Origin: Discostella pseudostelligera
Taxonomy: Eukaryota > Bacillariophyta > Thalassiosirophyceae > Thalassiosirales > Thalassiosiraceae
Direction of reading: 5' to 3'
NCBI GenBank assembly: GCA_036940085.1
Contig: JALLBK010000299.1
Coordinates: forward strand, 1-18,094
Length of the DNA stretch: 18,094 bases
The position numbers and the translations under genes were made by a program. Under the pieces are notes generated by a model. It saw only the letters and a list, made by a program, of their open reading frames with translations. It ran no database searches and had not been told where the DNA came from. Every line of letters begins with the position of its first letter. Within the stretch, counting starts at the first letter, position 1. This document shows positions 1-8,775 of this stretch, piece by piece.

Positions 1-82
1 GCGCCCCCATTTTCGCTTTTCCTTATTTATGCTCCACCAGCACCTTCCCAAAGCCAAGAAAAAAGCGCCCACCAAAGAAAAC

Positions 83-99
83 ATTGGCATCGAGCCAAT
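83..99. promoter_or_regulatory. CCAAT-box dyad
   Basis: ATTGGC and GCCAAT form a perfect 6 bp inverted repeat around the 5 bp spacer ATCGA, so a CCAAT core reads outward on each strand. CCAAT is the binding core of NF-Y (NF-YA/B/C) in eukaryotes. The site lies about 235 bp upstream of the preferred MFS start and could also serve a divergent gene beyond the left edge. That it works as an NF-Y site is inference. Confidence 0.35.
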
Positions 100-216
100 A
101 ATTGCGCGGCCTAGAATGGTCAAAAGATCTTCAAGATCCGGCGTCCCATTTTTGCCATTATGCTCTACGTGAGAGGAATTCGTAGAATTTAACATGTGAA
201 TTTGAAATTGAAAAGA

Positions 217-254
217 TCCGCCTTATGTAAATACGGCGGATTTCGTATGTAGAA
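217..254 (-). repeat. 38 bp dispersed element, copy 1 (minus orientation)
   Basis: Read on the minus strand, this stretch matches 15047-15084 on the plus strand at 32 of 38 positions without gaps. It begins with TTCTACATAC and ends with ACATAAGGCGGA. The part at 217-240 is also a near-perfect dyad: TCCGCC and GGCGGA flank a 12 bp centre, and one further base pair extends the stem on each side. It sits 81 bp upstream of the preferred MFS start. It could be a regulatory site or the remnant of a short mobile element. Confidence 0.5.
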
Positions 255-286
255 TCAGTATTGTTCCTTAGGTGGTCGGGATGCTC

Positions 287-293
287 TCCCGCC
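287..293 (+). promoter_or_regulatory. TCCCGCC (E2F-like) heptamer
   Basis: The heptamer is followed by AAATCT, closely matching the AAAACT that follows the copy at 11829-11835. E2F/DP factors bind TTTSSCGC-type sequences in animals and plants. A role here is inference. Confidence 0.35.
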
Positions 294-334
294 AAATCTC
301 TCCACCGTACATTCACGCAGTCCAAAGTCCAACC

Positions 335-2077
335 ATGACCATTTCCGCAATCCCCATGTCCGCCCCGGCAACTCAACGACGGCACCGGCGCCTTAGTCTC
401 ATCCCAGCTGCAATAGCATCATTTGCCGTCGCTGCAAATTCCTTCTCAGTGAGCAATTATTTGCCCCCATCCATTCACGTGAACCGACATGTCTCGTGCT
501 ATGCAAATCCGCAACAAAAGTTCAATATTGGACATCGACGGCGACGGCAATGTTGTTACCCTTCTTCTCGCTCATTGGCAGAGCAGCATCTGACGGCCCT
601 TCGTGCATCCAATTCACTAGATGGAGATAATCACTCCATCACACCCCCAAATAATGCAACATTGTCCAAAATATTCAAGTATGATCTCTCCGTACCCGCC
701 GTCCTACTTGCCTCCTTCCTCAATCTACTAGGCTTTACCATGGCCTCACCCATTCAACCAGCACTCGGCAAACACTTCTCTTTACCCATCGGCGCCTCCT
801 TTGGTTCACTCTCCTCCGCCTATCCACTAGGTATGCTATTGGGTGTATTCGTATGGCCAACATTAAGTGATGTCCTTGGTAGAAAATTCGTCATGAGTCT
901 AACCTTGTTTGGATCGGGTATGGGATTATTATTACAAAGTTATGGTATTCGAAAATGTTGGACATTGGAGCAATTCTTAGCAGCACGGGTTTTGACGGGA
1001 TGCTTTGCGGGGAATAGTCCTATTAGTAAGGCGTATTTGGCGGATAGAGGATCATCGTCGTCGTCGGGTGGTGGACGTCGGGGGGATTTGTCCAAGTATT
1101 TGGCATGGAAGGATGCAGCGTCGACACTTGCATTTATTCTAGGACCAGTCTTTGGGGGGTTGGTGCATCAGCTATGTGGAAGAAGCGCGCTAGGAGTTAC
1201 TGGGGAATCGAATCGTATATCGTTTGTCATTTTGTGTTCGGCCGTGGCTTCTCTTCTTGCATCCATGGCTATCATGCTATTTGTGAAGAACACTGCAAGT
1301 AGTGGCGAGCAGATTCCGAGGGCTCCTGCAGCGGTACACGACAACAACAAAGACGACGACAAAGGTACCATTGTCGATGCAACAAAAGATGGGCAATGTG
1401 ATACATCAACAGCAGAATTAATCTCGTGCCCTCTCGGATCAACTCTTTGGGCGGGAGTTACCAGCGTTGCGGTTGTTTCATCACTGTACCATGCCGCCGA
1501 TAGCACATTCTTTGCATTTTTTCCTACCTTACTGCAAAATCGACTACATGTTGGCACCCAAGCTGTGGGAATGGCATTAACATCATTTGCTATTGTGAGT
1601 TTTGCCATGTCGGCATTTGTGAGTTCACGGTTCCTGAAAGCGTTTGGTCCAGTAACAGCGTGTACGGCAGGGTTGGGCGCTGTGGGGACGGGTCTTTGGA
1701 CATTGGGATATGCAGCATCTCTTCCAGCGGGTATCAATGTGGGTGTAACTGCCGCGTTTATTCTTGGTGCATCCGCATTGTACTACATCGGTGTTCCACT
1801 CTTTGGTCCATCAGTACCGACAATGCTTCTGCTTTGTGTACCCGCACATAAACGAGGCGCGGTTATGGGATTTGATGGTGCTGTAAATACGCTGGCACGA
1901 GTAATATCTCCACTTGTTATTGGAGAGATTCATAGATTGAAAGGAGCCGGAGCATGTTTCCGAGTGGCAGGTTCCTGCGCCTACGCGGCCGTGGGAGTTG
2001 CCTTGTTTCGTAGGCACTTGGTACTCGGGAAAATGTTTGGAAAGTCGTCATCAGCAGCACCTGCTGATGCTAAATAA
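335..2077 (+). CDS. Major facilitator superfamily transporter (DHA1/TetA-like)
   Basis: This is an intronless 580-residue polytopic membrane protein. About 12 hydrophobic segments begin near residue 120. The MFS motif A loop is clear: SDVLGRK, with Asp179, Gly182, Arg183 and Lys184. It is followed by an ARVLTGCFAGN segment with AYLAD, and by FILGPVFGGL, the pattern of drug:H+ antiporter-1 and TetA/MFSD14-type carriers. A hydrophilic central loop (about residues 325-365) separates the two halves. The ATG at 335 has a good context (A at -3). An in-frame ATG at 281 would add 18 residues but leaves a promoter-type heptamer inside the gene. The first ~40 residues hold a basic stretch (RRHRR) and then a hydrophobic Ala-rich segment, so secretory or plastid targeting is possible. 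The substrate cannot be told from sequence. Confidence 0.88.
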   Translation: MTISAIPMSAPATQRRHRRLSLIPAAIASFAVAANSFSVSNYLPPSIHVNRHVSCYANPQQKFNIGHRRRRQCCYPSSRSLAEQHLTALRASNSLDGDNHSITPPNNATLSKIFKYDLSVPAVLLASFLNLLGFTMASPIQPALGKHFSLPIGASFGSLSSAYPLGMLLGVFVWPTLSDVLGRKFVMSLTLFGSGMGLLLQSYGIRKCWTLEQFLAARVLTGCFAGNSPISKAYLADRGSSSSSGGGRRGDLSKYLAWKDAASTLAFILGPVFGGLVHQLCGRSALGVTGESNRISFVILCSAVASLLASMAIMLFVKNTASSGEQIPRAPAAVHDNNKDDDKGTIVDATKDGQCDTSTAELISCPLGSTLWAGVTSVAVVSSLYHAADSTFFAFFPTLLQNRLHVGTQAVGMALTSFAIVSFAMSAFVSSRFLKAFGPVTACTAGLGAVGTGLWTLGYAASLPAGINVGVTAAFILGASALYYIGVPLFGPSVPTMLLLCVPAHKRGAVMGFDGAVNTLARVISPLVIGEIHRLKGAGACFRVAGSCAYAAVGVALFRRHLVLGKMFGKSSSAAPADAK

Positions 2078-2224
2078 TAAGCTAAAGCAATAGGGATGGC
2101 AGACCTCATATCACTCTCTTGCATTGTCTACTTTATTCAAGTTCATTCAGCAGCTCTCAATCTCAATCCAAGAGATAGGTAAGACTTGAAGGAGAGTTCC
2201 CGCTAGAAATTTGGTCTCGCTTTT

Positions 2225-2256
2225 GGCGGGAAACACCATGCCAAGATTTTCCCGCC
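2225..2256. promoter_or_regulatory. Inverted pair of E2F-like sites
   Basis: GGCGGGAAA at 2225-2233 faces TTTCCCGCC at 2248-2256. The 9 bp arms are perfect inverted copies (10 bp counting flanking T and A) across a 14 bp spacer that contains ATGCCA. A further TTCCCGC lies at 2197-2203. TTTCCCGCC fits the E2F/DP consensus TTTSSCGC. Paired sites upstream of one ATG suggest cell-cycle-linked expression of the ABC gene, which is inference. Confidence 0.45.
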
Positions 2257-2280
2257 ATATTACTAAAAGTTCGGCGACTG

Positions 2281-2287
2281 GACGTCA
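2281..2287. promoter_or_regulatory. CRE-like site GACGTCA
   Basis: This is the reverse of TGACGTC, the half-site-plus core recognised by bZIP factors of the CREB/ATF type. It lies about 215 bp upstream of the ABC transporter start. Function is inferred from the motif alone. Confidence 0.3.
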
Positions 2288-2501
2288 GTCTCAGCGAGCG
2301 ACATTGCTGACCACTCGAGCCGATGGTGATGCTTGGTGATGTCAGCAGAGTCGCTGTCGCTGTGTCAGGAAGAAGAACGCCAGCACACCAACACCATGAT
2401 CGACTTCCGAAACGAAGACTGCTACAATAGCTGGCAGGCACAAAATCATTTCATTTAAAAAGCATAGGTCGTCATTGGTTAGTTGCCTCCACCGTTGAAC
2501 C

Positions 2502-5500
2502 ATGCCAGAGAAGAGTATTGTTGATGGCGCCGCGAGCAGCAGCCTCGAGGACCCATCACCTGTATTGTCTGCGGCGGCGGCGGCAGGTGGTGCCTCTTCT
2601 GATGACGCAGCCGCCAGCAGTAGTAGTAGTAGTAGCAGTAGTAGTAGTAGTAGTACTGTCGTAGGCGTGAGTGCTCCAAATGACGAAATCTTCGAAGAGA
2701 AGAAGGTTGAAATGCCCAATGATCATGCTGCTCCTCTCTTGGGATCATCAGCATTGGTCAGCGGCGCATCATCGTCCAACGACGATAAGCCATCAGCTCA
2801 ACCTGCTGCAGATATCAAAAAGTCAGAGGAGGAAGGGCGAGATCAAAACCAAGACGATGATCAGCATTTGCTCTCATTCGAAGACAAGGCCTCCTGTCTC
2901 TCCTCCTGGCTACTCTCGTACGTCACCCCGCTCCTACGTCTCGGTGCCACGAAAATTCTAGAACCAAGTGATGTCGGCCCACCCTCCCAATGCGATCGAG
3001 CGCAAGCATGCTACACCTCTGTTCACAAACTATGGGTAGCGGAAGTATCACGTATGAAAGAATTGAATGAGAAAAATAAAGCATTGCATCAATTACAGTT
3101 GGATAAATTACCCATCGATGCTACACCCAAACAACGGAAAAAGATTGGGGAATTTGTACCACAAAATCCTCATCTTGCCAAAGTATTATGGAATGCTTTC
3201 GGCTACTGGCGAGTATGGTATGCTGTCTTCCTCTATGTTTTATCGGCATTATTGCAATTTATGCCAGTGCTTATATTAACCAATATGGTGGGATATTTTG
3301 AATCACCCGATCCGGACAATTATCCAGCATTGCTCTTCCATCCTTGGGGAAATGTCGTGGGATTATTTGTGTTTCCGGTGTTGGTGTCGCTATTGCAAAC
3401 TAAGAGTCAGGTTATATTGAATCATTGTTCGATATTTATACGGACTTCAGTGTCGGCATTGCTGTTTTCGAAGGCGTTGGCGATTAGTGCGGCAGGACGA
3501 GCACAAACCTCCACGGGACAGGTGGTCAATATGATGTCGAATGATACTCAGCAGCTGCAACGATTTCTACAATTCGTGGGATTTACCTTGGTCGCTCCTA
3601 TACAGATTGTTATTTCATTGGTGCTGATATACCGGCAGGTGGGCAATGCTACCTGGGTGGGTGTGGGTTTCATGATTGCACTAGTCCCAGTGAATGGCTT
3701 TGTCTTCTCAAAGGTATCACAAATGCGTCGTCGGGTCCTTCAATATTCCGATGCTCGAGTGAAAATGGTCAATGAGATACTGGCGGGGATACGCATCATC
3801 AAGTTTTATGCATGGGAAGGACCCTTTGGGAAAGAGGTGTCTCGATTGCGTGAAAAAGAATTGCAGGCATTAACGACCTTGGCATACACTACAGCCATTG
3901 GATTCTCGTTGATTCTGTTGAGTGCTCCCATTATTAACCCACTGTTGGTGTTTTTGGCCTACATTCACTTTAGCGGAGAGAGTTTGGATGCTGCCACGGC
4001 CTTTACGACTATTGCACTGTTCAATATTATGAGGTTCCCGTTTGCTTTTTTGCCCATGGGATTGTTGCAATTTGCCCAGTCGAAGATTGCACTGCGTCGT
4101 ATTTCCAAGTATTTGATGCTGTCCGAGCTGTCGGGCTATGTGGTCCATGACCTTCCTCCTGTTGTTGCGGGGGCATCCACCACTGGAAGCATCAAGGAAA
4201 ATGAGAATGATGCCTTGTTTATTGAGGATGACGATGATCTCCCATCGGATCCTGCAGTCGTCATTGTTAATGGGACATTCTCATGGATAGATCCTGACGC
4301 TACGCCGCCTCCCGTGGAACCAACCAAGGAGAAGCGCATGTCTCGAAAGGAACGACGGGAAACCAAGCGGACACAGAAGGAAGAGAATGAGAGGCTTTCC
4401 CGAGCTAGCAGTAATAGCAGTATGGATGTGAAAAGTTCAAACTATCCATCAACGAACTCATTGAACCGGGCCGAATCTTTAGCAAACTTGGGAGTCTCAG
4501 TGAGAACAGTAGATGAGGAGCAGGAAAATGCTGAGTCTCGTATTGCACTGAAGAACATTAGCTGTTCCATCGAACGGGGATCGCTAGTGGCTGTGGTAGG
4601 GCCGGTCGGTTGCGGAAAGAGCTCATTCCTCTCAGCTATTTTGGGAGAAATGGAAGCCATTGGTGGGTCAAGGGTGTACATGCCACCCCGTGCAGGCGAA
4701 GCGGCACAGAATAATATCGTAAGTTACTGCTCTCAATCTCCCTGGGTCATTAACGACACATTGCGGGGCAATATCCTCTTCGGACGATTGTATGATGAGG
4801 CTAGATACAAACTGGTTGTCCAAGCTTGTGCACTTCTCGACGACATCGCGGTGTTGCCCGCGGGAGACATGACGGAGATCGGAGAACGCGGTATCAATCT
4901 ATCCGGAGGCCAAAAAGCTCGGGTGGCATTAGCACGTGCCATGTATTCTCGTGAATCTCAGTTGATCCTTCTAGATGATCCGTTGTCTGCAGTGGACGCA
5001 CACGTGGGGGAGCATTTATTCCACGAGGCCATCACTGGAGAAGTTTGCAAGGGTGCCACGAGAGTGTTGGTTACCCATCATGTGCACTTTTTACCTAGGT
5101 GTGATTCGGTTGTCGTCCTTGAGAAGGGTATGATAAAACACGCGGGAAAGTATCACGATCTTGTGTCAATGGGAGTCGACTTTGCGGGTGCAATTGATAT
5201 TGCTAAAAAGGTGAAAAGTGAATCGGATAATGAAACGGAAGATAAAGCCAATGGAGATGGAGCAGATGGAAAGCATTCTGGCGGTGGAGATGAGAGTGGA
5301 AAGGGAGAAGATACTTCAAATGCAGAGAAACTGAAAAAGGCTGGAGAAAAACTCGTAGAGGATGAAGAAAAGAATGAAGGATCGGTAGAGGGATCGAACT
5401 ACGCACATTACGCCAAGGCAGGTGGCGTCATTGCGTTTATGTCATTGTTCTTCATTCAGGGAATTGGCAGGACATCTGAAATCATGGCCATATTTTGGTT

Positions 5501-7142
5501 GAGCTTCTGGGCGGAAGCCACTGCCAATGCTGCTGCGGATCAGACTACGGTCGATACAGTTTGGTACCTCAACATATTTGCGGCCTTCAGTATGGGTGGT
5601 GTATTGTGTTTGACTTTCAGATCCTTGGCAATGGCTGTGCATCGCCTGAGAGCCTCTAGACAACTTCACGAAGGTTTGACAAGGAGCATCCTTCGAGCAC
5701 CATTAGCCTTCTTTGACGTTACTCCGATCGGGCGTATTCTCAACAGATTCGCAGCTGACATGGACAAGATCGACTTGGAATTGACACAAAGCCTTGGCCA
5801 AGCGATTTCATCTATTTTCTCCATTCTCGGTGCTGTGTCTGCGATAATCGTCGCCACGAAGGGCACGCTCTTGATTGCAATGGCACCGATTAGTTACTTT
5901 TACTACGTCATTCAAAAATGGTTCAGAAAATCGTCAACTGAACTCCAGAGGCTTGCTAGCATTGCAGGTTCACCCCTCTTCAGCGACTTTTCTCAGGTCC
6001 TATCGGGGACATCGACCATACGTGCATACGGCAAGCAAACCAAGTTCTTCGGCAATTGCCAGCACAGCTTCGATAAATTCAATGCCCTGTACTTGACAAT
6101 TCAGCAAGCAAACTGCTGGCTTGGTCTGCGTTTGGATGTAATTGGAGGATCAATAGGAGCCATTATCGGTGGAATCGCTCTCGCCACAGATGATATCAAA
6201 TTCATCCCTGCGGGCTGGGTGGGGCTGGCGCTTTCGTATGCAATTGAGGTCACAGGGTACTTGAAACATGGAGTACGCATGATTGCACAAGTCGAGGCTG
6301 AAATGAACTCCGTCGAGCGAGTTCTGTATTATTCCAACAACGTTGAAAGCGAAGCTGCACCTGAGACGAAGCTAGATCCTAAACCGTCGGAATGGCCAAG
6401 TAAGGGTGAAATCCAAATAAAGAATGCAAGCCTGAGGTATCGAGATGGTCCATTGGTTCTCAAGAACATTTCTGTATCAATCAAGGGTGGTGAAAAGATT
6501 GGTGTTGTTGGTCGCACAGGTAGCGGGAAGAGTTCGTTGATGTCTGCTCTGTTCCGTGTGACTGAGATCGAATCTGATGGAGGAAAGATCGTCATTGATG
6601 GAGTAGATATCTCGACAATTGGCCTCGTTTCGCTTCGCCTCTCTCTTTCAATTATACCGCAAGATCCGGTCATGTTTTCGAACACTATTCGTTATAACCT
6701 GGATCCATTCGAGGAGAAGTCCGAATACGAGCTGTGGGAAGTTCTGAAGAAAGTTCAGCTTGCTGAAGTAATAGCCGTCCTACCTGGAGGATTGGACGAA
6801 CAAGTCGCGGAAGGTGGCGAAAACTTCTCTCAGGGTCAGAGGCAGCTACTTTGCATCGCCAGGAGTTTGCTCCGGAAGCCCCAGATTCTTGTCATGGACG
6901 AAGCCACTGCATCCATCGACAACACCACCGATGCAGTGATACAGACAATGATTCGGGAGAACTTTGCTTCGGCGACGGTTCTTACAATTGCTCACCGATT
7001 GAATACCATTATGGACAGTGATCGCGTTTTGGTACTGGATGATGGTAATGTAGCTGAGTTCGACACTCCGTCAGCACTGATTAGTCGAGGAGGGATATTC
7101 GCTTCCATGGTGGAGAAGAGTGAAAGTTCCCACAATTCATAA
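2502..7142 (+). CDS. ABC transporter, C subfamily (MRP/ABCC type, short form)
   Basis: This 1546-residue full transporter is arranged MSD1-NBD1-MSD2-NBD2 and has no separate N-terminal TMD0. MSD1 spans about 225-545 and MSD2 about 970-1290. NBD1 has Walker A GPVGCGKS (700-707), signature LSGGQ (800-804), Walker B ending DD (825-826) and His859. Asp826 replaces the catalytic Glu, as is usual in ABCC NBD1. NBD2 has Walker A GRTGSGKS (1337-1344), signature FSQGQ (1442-1446), Walker B with catalytic Glu1467 and His1498, so it should be the hydrolytic site. The family exports organic anions and glutathione or other conjugates across the plasma or vacuolar membrane. Two oddities are a ~80-residue charged, Ser-rich insertion within NBD1 (about 597-680) and an acidic linker (about 901-965) before MSD2. 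The N-terminus is low-complexity Ala/Ser. The ATG at 2502 has A at -3. Confidence 0.96.
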   Translation: MPEKSIVDGAASSSLEDPSPVLSAAAAAGGASSDDAAASSSSSSSSSSSSSTVVGVSAPNDEIFEEKKVEMPNDHAAPLLGSSALVSGASSSNDDKPSAQPAADIKKSEEEGRDQNQDDDQHLLSFEDKASCLSSWLLSYVTPLLRLGATKILEPSDVGPPSQCDRAQACYTSVHKLWVAEVSRMKELNEKNKALHQLQLDKLPIDATPKQRKKIGEFVPQNPHLAKVLWNAFGYWRVWYAVFLYVLSALLQFMPVLILTNMVGYFESPDPDNYPALLFHPWGNVVGLFVFPVLVSLLQTKSQVILNHCSIFIRTSVSALLFSKALAISAAGRAQTSTGQVVNMMSNDTQQLQRFLQFVGFTLVAPIQIVISLVLIYRQVGNATWVGVGFMIALVPVNGFVFSKVSQMRRRVLQYSDARVKMVNEILAGIRIIKFYAWEGPFGKEVSRLREKELQALTTLAYTTAIGFSLILLSAPIINPLLVFLAYIHFSGESLDAATAFTTIALFNIMRFPFAFLPMGLLQFAQSKIALRRISKYLMLSELSGYVVHDLPPVVAGASTTGSIKENENDALFIEDDDDLPSDPAVVIVNGTFSWIDPDATPPPVEPTKEKRMSRKERRETKRTQKEENERLSRASSNSSMDVKSSNYPSTNSLNRAESLANLGVSVRTVDEEQENAESRIALKNISCSIERGSLVAVVGPVGCGKSSFLSAILGEMEAIGGSRVYMPPRAGEAAQNNIVSYCSQSPWVINDTLRGNILFGRLYDEARYKLVVQACALLDDIAVLPAGDMTEIGERGINLSGGQKARVALARAMYSRESQLILLDDPLSAVDAHVGEHLFHEAITGEVCKGATRVLVTHHVHFLPRCDSVVVLEKGMIKHAGKYHDLVSMGVDFAGAIDIAKKVKSESDNETEDKANGDGADGKHSGGGDESGKGEDTSNAEKLKKAGEKLVEDEEKNEGSVEGSNYAHYAKAGGVIAFMSLFFIQGIGRTSEIMAIFWLSFWAEATANAAADQTTVDTVWYLNIFAAFSMGGVLCLTFRSLAMAVHRLRASRQLHEGLTRSILRAPLAFFDVTPIGRILNRFAADMDKIDLELTQSLGQAISSIFSILGAVSAIIVATKGTLLIAMAPISYFYYVIQKWFRKSSTELQRLASIAGSPLFSDFSQVLSGTSTIRAYGKQTKFFGNCQHSFDKFNALYLTIQQANCWLGLRLDVIGGSIGAIIGGIALATDDIKFIPAGWVGLALSYAIEVTGYLKHGVRMIAQVEAEMNSVERVLYYSNNVESEAAPETKLDPKPSEWPSKGEIQIKNASLRYRDGPLVLKNISVSIKGGEKIGVVGRTGSGKSSLMSALFRVTEIESDGGKIVIDGVDISTIGLVSLRLSLSIIPQDPVMFSNTIRYNLDPFEEKSEYELWEVLKKVQLAEVIAVLPGGLDEQVAEGGENFSQGQRQLLCIARSLLRKPQILVMDEATASIDNTTDAVIQTMIRENFASATVLTIAHRLNTIMDSDRVLVLDDGNVAEFDTPSALISRGGIFASMVEKSESSHNS
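2616..2654 (+). repeat. AGY trinucleotide run encoding polyserine
   Basis: Thirteen consecutive Ser codons (mostly AGT, with AGC at two places) lie in the disordered N-terminus of the ABC transporter. It is a typical length-variable microsatellite that keeps the frame. Confidence 0.9.
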
Positions 7143-7289
7143 ATAGATAGATGGATTGAATTATTGTTTTGCTATTGATAAATTCATTCGTCTGTAACTG
7201 TATGTTGTTGCGTTTTTGTTCTTTGTCGTTGCATTAGAGTGCCGGATGCGGCAAATCACTATTTAATCACTCACTCCACCTCTTGCGCA

Positions 7290-8540
7290 TCACTCATTCA
7301 AACTCCAGTTGTACCCCTGTTCCTTCAACATCACATTAAACTCTACTGCAAACGGACGCACGTAATCTTGTATTTGCTTCTTTAGACTTGGCCTCTGAGA
7401 TAGCAAGTATTGCGATGTGGTGCCCACATTTAAACCAGATGTGGCCGCATTGACTCTTTGTCGAACCTCCTCATCCTGCAATGCCTCGACACATGCCTTA
7501 GCCTCATCTTCCTCTATGCCAATGTGCACCAAAACCGCTCTCAAGACACCCCGTGGATCAGTGTCAATCTCTTTATAGTCAAGAATCAATATATTCTTCG
7601 CTGGGAAATGCGCATACCAGTGCCGTAAATGTCTGGCATAATTGGACCGCGATGAATGAGTCTCACTACGGAGACGTTCTAGGAAATAGGTATCTGGTTG
7701 TGACGATGGTGATGATTGTTGTTGCATCCTTCGTTCTTGTGCTACTGATATGGAACTATTACTACTTTTTCCTGCCTTTGCCAACTGTCCAGTGTAATTA
7801 CCCGGGATAACTCCCTTGGCGAATTCGCCAGCCGTTCTCCCTGAGCACTGATCTCGCAATTCCATAATCATGGCACTCCATACTCGATCGACCATATCTC
7901 GTGCAATAAATATCAGCTTCAAGTTCGGAAAACATTTGTTTATTTCAGATATAGTCGAGGGTGGCAAAACAACGTAGCAGGGTGTGATTTCACCATACAA
8001 TGTGTCATTGATGTTGGAATTGTTTGTTGCAGTTGCTGCTGATGACGTTCCTTCTCCCATGTTCTTATGAGTCAACGACAACTTCTTGCGAGGGAAATCA
8101 AATTGTCGAATATACCACTGGAATCCTTTTCGATAATGCCAATCCCAAAAATGTACCTCCTTTTGTTCACGAGGAAGGGAGATGCGAGTATTAGGACTGC
8201 ATTTTTGTAGGAGTGAGTGCAGCCACGATGTGCCAGCTTTTTGTGCTCCAATGACTAGGAACGATAATTCGAACCCTATATCTTCTCCTCCATTCCCTTG
8301 ATATTTATGATGTTTATTACGCACACTCTCGTGCATGGATGGGAATGATGGCCCGGTGTGTGTGCGGCCGACGACGATTTGGGATCCATCTGCTGCGGCT
8401 GAATCCGGATGTGACCTTTTCCGCGTCGTTTGGTTGGGCGTCGTAGACGAACTCTGCGGCAACGCAGATGAGTTTGAGGACGATATGGATGCCACGGCAT
8501 TTGACTTGAATGATGCGAGCATGGAAGCGAAGTCACTCAT
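7290..8540 (-). CDS. PAPS-dependent sulfotransferase
   Basis: The protein has 416 residues if it starts at the ATG at 8540, which has A at -3. In-frame ATGs at 8576 and 8690 would add Gly/His/Arg-rich sequence that looks non-coding. The 5'-phosphosulfate loop is clear in LVIGAQKAGTSW (Lys101 about the catalytic lysine). The 3'-phosphate motif is IARDMVDRVWS with Arg214 and Ser222. The segments KEVHFWD, YRKG, WYIRQF and YGEITPCY match the order seen in heparan-sulfate N/3-O-type sulfotransferases (Sulfotransfer_1 family). These enzymes transfer sulfate from PAPS to hydroxyls or amines of glycans or small molecules. The N-terminal ~85 residues are low-complexity. No signal anchor is seen, unlike the Golgi animal enzymes. 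Its 3' end faces that of the ABC gene across 147 bp. Confidence 0.88.
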   Translation of the reverse strand: MSDFASMLASFKSNAVASISSSNSSALPQSSSTTPNQTTRKRSHPDSAAADGSQIVVGRTHTGPSFPSMHESVRNKHHKYQGNGGEDIGFELSFLVIGAQKAGTSWLHSLLQKCSPNTRISLPREQKEVHFWDWHYRKGFQWYIRQFDFPRKKLSLTHKNMGEGTSSAATATNNSNINDTLYGEITPCYVVLPPSTISEINKCFPNLKLIFIARDMVDRVWSAMIMELRDQCSGRTAGEFAKGVIPGNYTGQLAKAGKSSNSSISVAQERRMQQQSSPSSQPDTYFLERLRSETHSSRSNYARHLRHWYAHFPAKNILILDYKEIDTDPRGVLRAVLVHIGIEEDEAKACVEALQDEEVRQRVNAATSGLNVGTTSQYLLSQRPSLKKQIQDYVRPFAVEFNVMLKEQGYNWSLNE

Positions 8541-8775
8541 TTTCCATTTGCATAGGGTCGATGGTTCACCTGGCATTTGTTTGCTATGGCAATGGCTATG
8601 TGCACCGTCTGTCCATCGACGGTGCCTCGCCTGGTCACAGTGCCATTTTTGTTTTTGACTTCCACTTCCACCACCACCATGACCATGCATGACGTCCGTG
8701 ATGTCAGTATCGACGAATGGTCTTGATGAATAACCACGCCAACAATAAGGCAACGCTCATTGCTACTACGCAAAC
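8541..8775. promoter_or_regulatory. Divergent promoter, sulfotransferase / PPR-SMR
   Basis: Only 235 bp separate the preferred starts of two diverging genes. A TGACGTC (CRE-like) site occurs at 8690-8696, with GATGTCA close by at 8700-8706. No TATA box is evident. If the sulfotransferase starts at 8690 instead, the gap shrinks to 85 bp and the TGACGTC would overlap that ATG, which argues for the 8540 start. Confidence 0.45.

Larger units (their letters stand above)
1..334. promoter_or_regulatory. 5' non-coding region upstream of the MFS transporter
   Basis: No convincing coding sequence is seen here on either strand. Three items stand out: a CCAAT dyad at 83-99, a 38 bp element shared with the ZIP promoter at 217-254, and a TCCCGCC heptamer at 287-293. 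The 287-293 heptamer, a type found only outside coding sequence elsewhere in the window, lies between two possible ATG codons (281 and 335). That favours 335 as the translation start. The leftmost ~80 bp could belong to a gene lying outside the window. Confidence 0.5.
2078..2501. promoter_or_regulatory. 3' flank of MFS gene and promoter region of ABC transporter
   Basis: This 424 bp gap has no supported gene. It contains three E2F-like sites between 2197 and 2256, two of them as an inverted pair, and a GACGTCA (CRE-like) site at 2281-2287. All lie 200-310 bp upstream of the ABC transporter ATG. The first ~80 bp is probably MFS 3' UTR. Confidence 0.5.

Noticed and set aside
8541..8753. N-terminal extension of the sulfotransferase up to 8690 or 8753
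   Set aside because: The frame beyond 8690 has no ATG. The 8690-8543 part is Gly/His/Arg-rich without family similarity and would swallow the divergent promoter. ATG 8540 has the better context.
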